From Lysobacterales bacterium (GTDB lineage Bacteria > Pseudomonadota > Gammaproteobacteria > Xanthomonadales > Xanthomonadaceae), in assembly GCA_020442545.1 (NCBI GenBank), contig JAGRJX010000203.1:1-10834 (forward strand): DNA of 10,834 nt, in the 5' to 3' direction. Of the stretch, positions 7,870 through 10,834 are shown piece by piece. The first letter of the stretch is position 1; every line of letters starts with the position of its first letter. The position numbers were made by a program, and so were the translations under genes. The notes under the pieces were generated by a model. It made no database searches, was not told the DNA's origin, and saw only the letters and a program-made list of their open reading frames with translations.

Positions 7870-9243
7870 ATGTTTGAATCCCTGACCCAGCGCCTGTCTT
7901 CCACCGTCCAGACCCTGCGTGGTCGCGGGCGGTTGAGCGACAGCAATATCCGTGATTCCCTGCGCGAAGTCCGCATCGCGCTGCTGGAGGCCGATGTCGC
8001 CCTGCCGGTGGTGCAGGCGCTGACCCAGCGCATCAAGCAGCGCGCAGTCGGCCAGGAAGTGGCGAAGAGCCTGACGCCGGGCCAGGCGCTGATCAAGGTG
8101 GTCCGCGACGAGCTGACCACGGTGATGGGTTCGCAGGCCAACGAGCTGAACCTGTCGGTGTCGCCGCCGGCGATCGTGCTGATGGCGGGCCTGCAGGGTG
8201 CGGGCAAGACCACCACTGTCGGCAAACTGGCCAAGCTGCTCAAGGATCGGCAGAAGAAGAAGGTGATGGTGGTCAGTTGCGACGTCTATCGTCCCGCCGC
8301 CATCCAGCAGCTGGAAACGCTGGCCAGGCAGGTGGACGTGCTGTTCCACCCGAGCAGCGCGGGTGACGACCCGGTGGCCATTGCCAGATCCGCTATCGAT
8401 GCCGCGAAGAAGAACTACGCGGACGTGCTGCTGGTCGATACCGCCGGGCGCCTGGCCATCGACGAGGCGATGATGGCGGAAATCAAGGCGCTGCACGCCG
8501 CCATCGAGCCTTCCGAAACGCTGTTCGTGGTTGATGCCATGACCGGCCAGGACGCAGCCAACACCGCGAAGGAGTTCAGCGAAGCACTACCGCTGACCGG
8601 TGTGGTGTTGACCAAGACCGACGGCGATGCCCGAGGCGGTGCCGCGCTGTCGGTGCGCTACATCACCGGGCGACCGATCAAGTACATCGGCGTCAGCGAG
8701 AAGCCCGACGGCCTCGACGTATTCCACCCGGATCGTGTGGCCAGCCGCATCCTTGACATGGGCGACGTGCTGTCGCTGGTCGAGGAAGTAGAGCGCAAGG
8801 TTGACCACGACAAGGCCGCGAAGCTGGCCGAAAAGGTGGTCAAGGGCAAAAAGTTCAATCTCGAGGACATGCGCGAGCAGCTGCAGCAGATGCAGAACAT
8901 GGGTGGCCTCACTGGCCTCCTCGACAAATTGCCGGGGGTCGGTCAGATCTCCGAGCAGATGAAGAGCCAGGTCAACGACAAGCACCTGGTACGCATGGTG
9001 GCAATCATCAATTCGATGACGAAGAAGGAGCGTCGCCATCCGGCGCTGCTGAACGGCTCGCGCCGTGCCCGCATCGCCCGCGGCTCCGGCACCACGCCGG
9101 CTGACGTCAACCGGCTGCTGAAGCAATTCCAGCAGATGGAAAAGATGATGTCGAAGATGGGCGGCGGCAAGATGCGCGGGATGATGCGCGGCATGAAGGG
9201 GATGATGGGCCGTGGCGGCCCCGGCGGGATGCCGTTCGGCTGA
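7870..9243 (+). CDS. ffh: Signal recognition particle GTPase Ffh (SRP54)
   Basis: Ffh binds 4.5S RNA and signal sequences of nascent membrane proteins and docks on FtsY at the inner membrane. It has 457 residues, the usual length. The N domain covers about 1–95. The G domain has the P-loop GLQGAGKTT (108–116), DVYRPAA (138–144), DTAGRL (190–195) and TKTDGD (248–253). The methionine-rich M domain follows from about 328, with the RNA-binding GSRRARIARGSG (396–407) and ADVNRLLKQF (411–420). The tail is Met/Gly-rich (MRGMMRGMKGMMGRGG). In the closing guanine loop the usual GVGEK reads GVSEK (274–278), and ILGMGD reads ILDMGD (294–299). The ATG at 7870 gives the canonical MFESL… start. It is divergent from ypjD and first in the ffh–rpsP–rimM–trmD series. 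Confidence 0.97.
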   Translation: MFESLTQRLSSTVQTLRGRGRLSDSNIRDSLREVRIALLEADVALPVVQALTQRIKQRAVGQEVAKSLTPGQALIKVVRDELTTVMGSQANELNLSVSPPAIVLMAGLQGAGKTTTVGKLAKLLKDRQKKKVMVVSCDVYRPAAIQQLETLARQVDVLFHPSSAGDDPVAIARSAIDAAKKNYADVLLVDTAGRLAIDEAMMAEIKALHAAIEPSETLFVVDAMTGQDAANTAKEFSEALPLTGVVLTKTDGDARGGAALSVRYITGRPIKYIGVSEKPDGLDVFHPDRVASRILDMGDVLSLVEEVERKVDHDKAAKLAEKVVKGKKFNLEDMREQLQQMQNMGGLTGLLDKLPGVGQISEQMKSQVNDKHLVRMVAIINSMTKKERRHPALLNGSRRARIARGSGTTPADVNRLLKQFQQMEKMMSKMGGGKMRGMMRGMKGMMGRGGPGGMPFG

Positions 9244-9273
9244 GGCCAGCCAGCTTCCGCTGTCAGGGCGGGG

Positions 9274-9303
9274 TTTCCATTTGGCAGTATCCGGTATTAC
9301 AAT
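9274..9303 (+). promoter_or_regulatory. Candidate promoter for rpsP–rimM–trmD
   Basis: TACAAT (9298–9303) matches the −10 consensus at five of six positions. TTTCCA (9274–9279), 18 bases upstream, is a moderate −35. It lies in the 134-base ffh–rpsP gap and would give a leader of about 68 bases to the rpsP ATG. Confidence 0.4.
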
Positions 9304-9377
9304 GTACCGTTCACCGCGCCAGAATCAGCGTACCGGCTGACCGGCGTCGGGCCACCAACCTTATCTAGAGAAACATC

Positions 9378-9626
9378 ATGGTCAAGATCCGTCTGACCCG
9401 TGGCGGCGCCAAGAAGCGTCCGTTCTACCACATTGTTGTCACCGACCAGCGCAACAAGCGCGACGGTCGTTCGCTGGAGCGCCTGGGTTACTTCAACCCG
9501 ATTGCCAGCGGTCAGGACACCAAGCTCGACATCAACCTGGAGCGCGTCAAGCACTGGGTCGATCAGGGCGCTCAGGTCAGCGACAAGGTCAACGCGCTGG
9601 TCAAGCAGGCCGCCAAGGCCGCCTGA
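9378..9626 (+). CDS. rpsP: 30S ribosomal protein S16
   Basis: S16 is an assembly protein of the 30S body. The 82-residue product has the diagnostic start MVKIRLTRGGAKKRPFYHIV, then DQRNKRDGRSLERLGYFNP, and a domain ending LERVKHWVDQGAQVSDKVNALVKQA. Its length and content are normal for gammaproteobacteria. GAGA in TAGAGAAACATC serves as a modest ribosome binding site before the ATG at 9378. It is followed 17 bases later by rimM, matching the conserved rpsP–rimM–trmD–rplS operon. Confidence 0.98.
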   Translation: MVKIRLTRGGAKKRPFYHIVVTDQRNKRDGRSLERLGYFNPIASGQDTKLDINLERVKHWVDQGAQVSDKVNALVKQAAKAA

Positions 9627-9643
9627 CCCGTCAGTGATCGCCG

Positions 9644-10174
9644 ATGGTCACTGACGCCGCCAGTGAGGGCGCAGGGAACATCGAACTGGGCCGCATCGTC
9701 GGGGTTTTCGGCGTCCGCGGCTGGCTGAAGGTCGAGTCCTGGACCGACCCCCGCGAGGCCATCTTCGACTATCCGGAATGGCGTCTGTCGCGTCAGGGAT
9801 CCGGTGAGACCAGGCAGACCGGACACGCCGAAGGCCGCCCGCAGGGCAAGGGCCTGGTGGTTCGTCTTCCGGACATCGACACCCAGGAAGCGGCGCGCGA
9901 GCTGATTGGTCTCTGTATCAGTGTCCTGCGTGACGACCTGCCGAGGCTGCCGCCTGGCGAGTTCTACTGGGCCGACCTGGAAGGCCTGTCGGTCAGCACG
10001 ATTGAAGGCGTGGCGCTGGGCCGGGTGTCGCACCTGATTTCCACCGGCGCCAACGACGTACTGGTGGTGCAGGGCGAGCGGGAACGGCTGATCCCGTTCG
10101 TGCAGCCAGACGTTGTGCGCGATGTCGATCTGCAGGCGGGCACACTGACGGTCGACTGGGACGCGGAGTTCTGA
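9644..10174 (+). CDS. rimM: Ribosome maturation factor RimM (16S rRNA processing protein)
   Basis: RimM binds the 30S head through S19 and helps 16S rRNA maturation. The 176-residue protein has an N-terminal RimM barrel opening with ELGRIVGVFGVRGWLKVES (14–32; family GkivG.hGlrGe.kv). A linker region leads to EFYWADLEGLSV, which opens the C-terminal PRC-barrel, with NDVLVV and LIPFVQPDVVRDVDL as the closing signature. The usual HG in the first motif reads FG and the usual E after RG is W, which is tolerated variation. The ATG at 9644 is 17 bases past rpsP with only a weak Shine–Dalgarno, suggesting coupling to rpsP translation. The gene is followed by an unusually long spacer before trmD. Confidence 0.96.
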   Translation: MVTDAASEGAGNIELGRIVGVFGVRGWLKVESWTDPREAIFDYPEWRLSRQGSGETRQTGHAEGRPQGKGLVVRLPDIDTQEAARELIGLCISVLRDDLPRLPPGEFYWADLEGLSVSTIEGVALGRVSHLISTGANDVLVVQGERERLIPFVQPDVVRDVDLQAGTLTVDWDAEF

Positions 10175-10274
10175 TGGGGTGAGAGACCGGGCATTCTGTC
10201 GCGATTCTCGCGAAAACGATCACGGCCGACCCCTGCCACGTTTTCCGCATCGGTCACAGACGGGACTGCTGCGA

Positions 10275-10292
10275 CGGCACATCCCTGTGCCG
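10275..10292 (+). other. Perfect hairpin in the rimM–trmD spacer
   Basis: CGGCACA (10275–10281) pairs exactly with TGTGCCG (10286–10292) around a TCCC tetraloop. The stem ends 25 bases before the trmD Shine–Dalgarno AGGAG (10318–10322), within a 154-base spacer that has no open frame of interest. There is no T-run after it, so termination is unlikely. A role in RNA processing or in setting trmD expression is possible. Confidence 0.45.
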
Positions 10293-10328
10293 GATCGTGG
10301 CTGACGCACTCAACGCTAGGAGCCAGCC

Positions 10329-10834
10329 ATGCGCATCGACGTGGTCAGCCTGTTTCCCGAGTATTTCGGGATCGGCATGGCGCCCGGCGTGATTGATCGG
10401 GCGCGCCAACGCGGGCTGCTCGATATCCAGGCTTGGAATCCGCGCGACTTCACCGAAGACAACTACCGCACCATCGACGATCGCCCCTTCGGTGGCGGTC
10501 CGGGGATGGTGATGTTGATCGACCCGCTGCGCAAAGCCCTTGAGGCGGCGCGGGCGGCGGCCTCGGAGCCGGTGCCGACGATCTATCTGAGCCCGCAAGG
10601 TCGGCCGCTGACCCAGCAGCGGGTGCGTGAGCTGGCCGCGATGCCGCGACTGCTGCTGCTCTGCGGTCGCTACGAAGGGATCGACGAGCGGCTGGTTACG
10701 GCGGAGGTCGATGAGGAAATCTCCATTGGCGACTATGTGATTTCCGGTGGCGAGCTGGCCGCAGCAGTGCTGATCGACGCGGTGGGACGGCTGCAGGACG
10801 GCGCGCTCAACGACGCCGACAGCGCCGCGCAGGA
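10329..10834 (+). CDS. trmD: tRNA (guanine37-N1)-methyltransferase TrmD, N-terminal part (cut by window edge)
   Basis: TrmD makes m1G37 in tRNAs that read CNN and some other codons, using S-adenosylmethionine, and so prevents +1 frameshifting. The first 168 codons are present and open to the window end. The start MRIDVVSLFPEYF is canonical, with AGGAG 6 bases before the ATG at 10329. NPRDF and TIDDRPFGGGPGMVM follow. The SPOUT trefoil-knot segments are LLLLCGRYEGIDERL (107–121) and EEISIGDYVISGGELAA (129–145). R154 (VGRL) is in the catalytic arginine position. The catalytic aspartate of the later DSF-type motif lies at or just past the edge (NDADSAAQ is the last sequence seen). rplS would be expected next, outside the window. 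Confidence 0.97.
   Translation, partial: MRIDVVSLFPEYFGIGMAPGVIDRARQRGLLDIQAWNPRDFTEDNYRTIDDRPFGGGPGMVMLIDPLRKALEAARAAASEPVPTIYLSPQGRPLTQQRVRELAAMPRLLLLCGRYEGIDERLVTAEVDEEISIGDYVISGGELAAAVLIDAVGRLQDGALNDADSAAQ

Noticed and set aside
7755..8243. Long N-terminal extension of the ypjD frame running into ffh
   Set aside because: It would overlap ffh head-on by more than 370 bases. The YpjD membrane topology begins cleanly at the ATG at 7754.

Overview
The window is GC-rich, densely coded DNA of a gammaproteobacterium, most likely from the Xanthomonadales/Lysobacterales (Rhodanobacteraceae-like). Three things support this. The right half has the classical gammaproteobacterial order ypjD (divergent)–ffh–rpsP–rimM–trmD. 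A secreted protein ends in a short '-IFSDGFE' tail of a kind I remember from exported proteins of this group. A REP-like 'CTCCCGCTGGNGGG' inverted repeat sits in an intergenic gap. The taxonomic placement is inference, not a search result.

Left part (1–3343), all on the minus strand. In transcription order it holds a small multi-pass membrane protein with a His/Asp pattern of the YdjM-like hydrolase type, a DUF1232 (YkvA-like) protein, a Tat-exported FAD-dependent amine oxidase, and the 5' end of an exported protein cut by the window edge. The gaps are 122, 154 and about 70 bases, so tight co-transcription is not proven. The last gap contains a pair of inverted REP-like hairpins, and the best start of the last gene lies between the two arms.

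Centre (3344–5074). About 620 bases without a supportable gene are followed by a plus-strand secreted protein. It has a signal peptide, a beta-rich region with an EF-hand-like acidic loop, a choice-of-anchor-D domain and the short C-terminal tail. A small hairpin begins at its stop codon.

Right part (5075–10834), housekeeping. radA (recombination/branch migration) converges on a two-gene minus-strand unit, ypjD (cytochrome c assembly-type membrane protein) then a PilZ-domain c-di-GMP receptor. ypjD diverges from ffh (SRP GTPase). rpsP, rimM and trmD follow ffh: ribosomal protein S16, the 30S maturation factor that binds near S16/S19, and the tRNA m1G37 methyltransferase, truncated by the window edge. 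The rimM–trmD spacer is unusually long (154 bases) and contains a perfect hairpin.

I found no complete new multi-gene defence or biosynthetic system. The most interesting items are the tailed secreted protein, the repeat that may supply a gene's start and N-terminus, the Tat-exported amine oxidase with its exported neighbour, and the structured rimM–trmD spacer.
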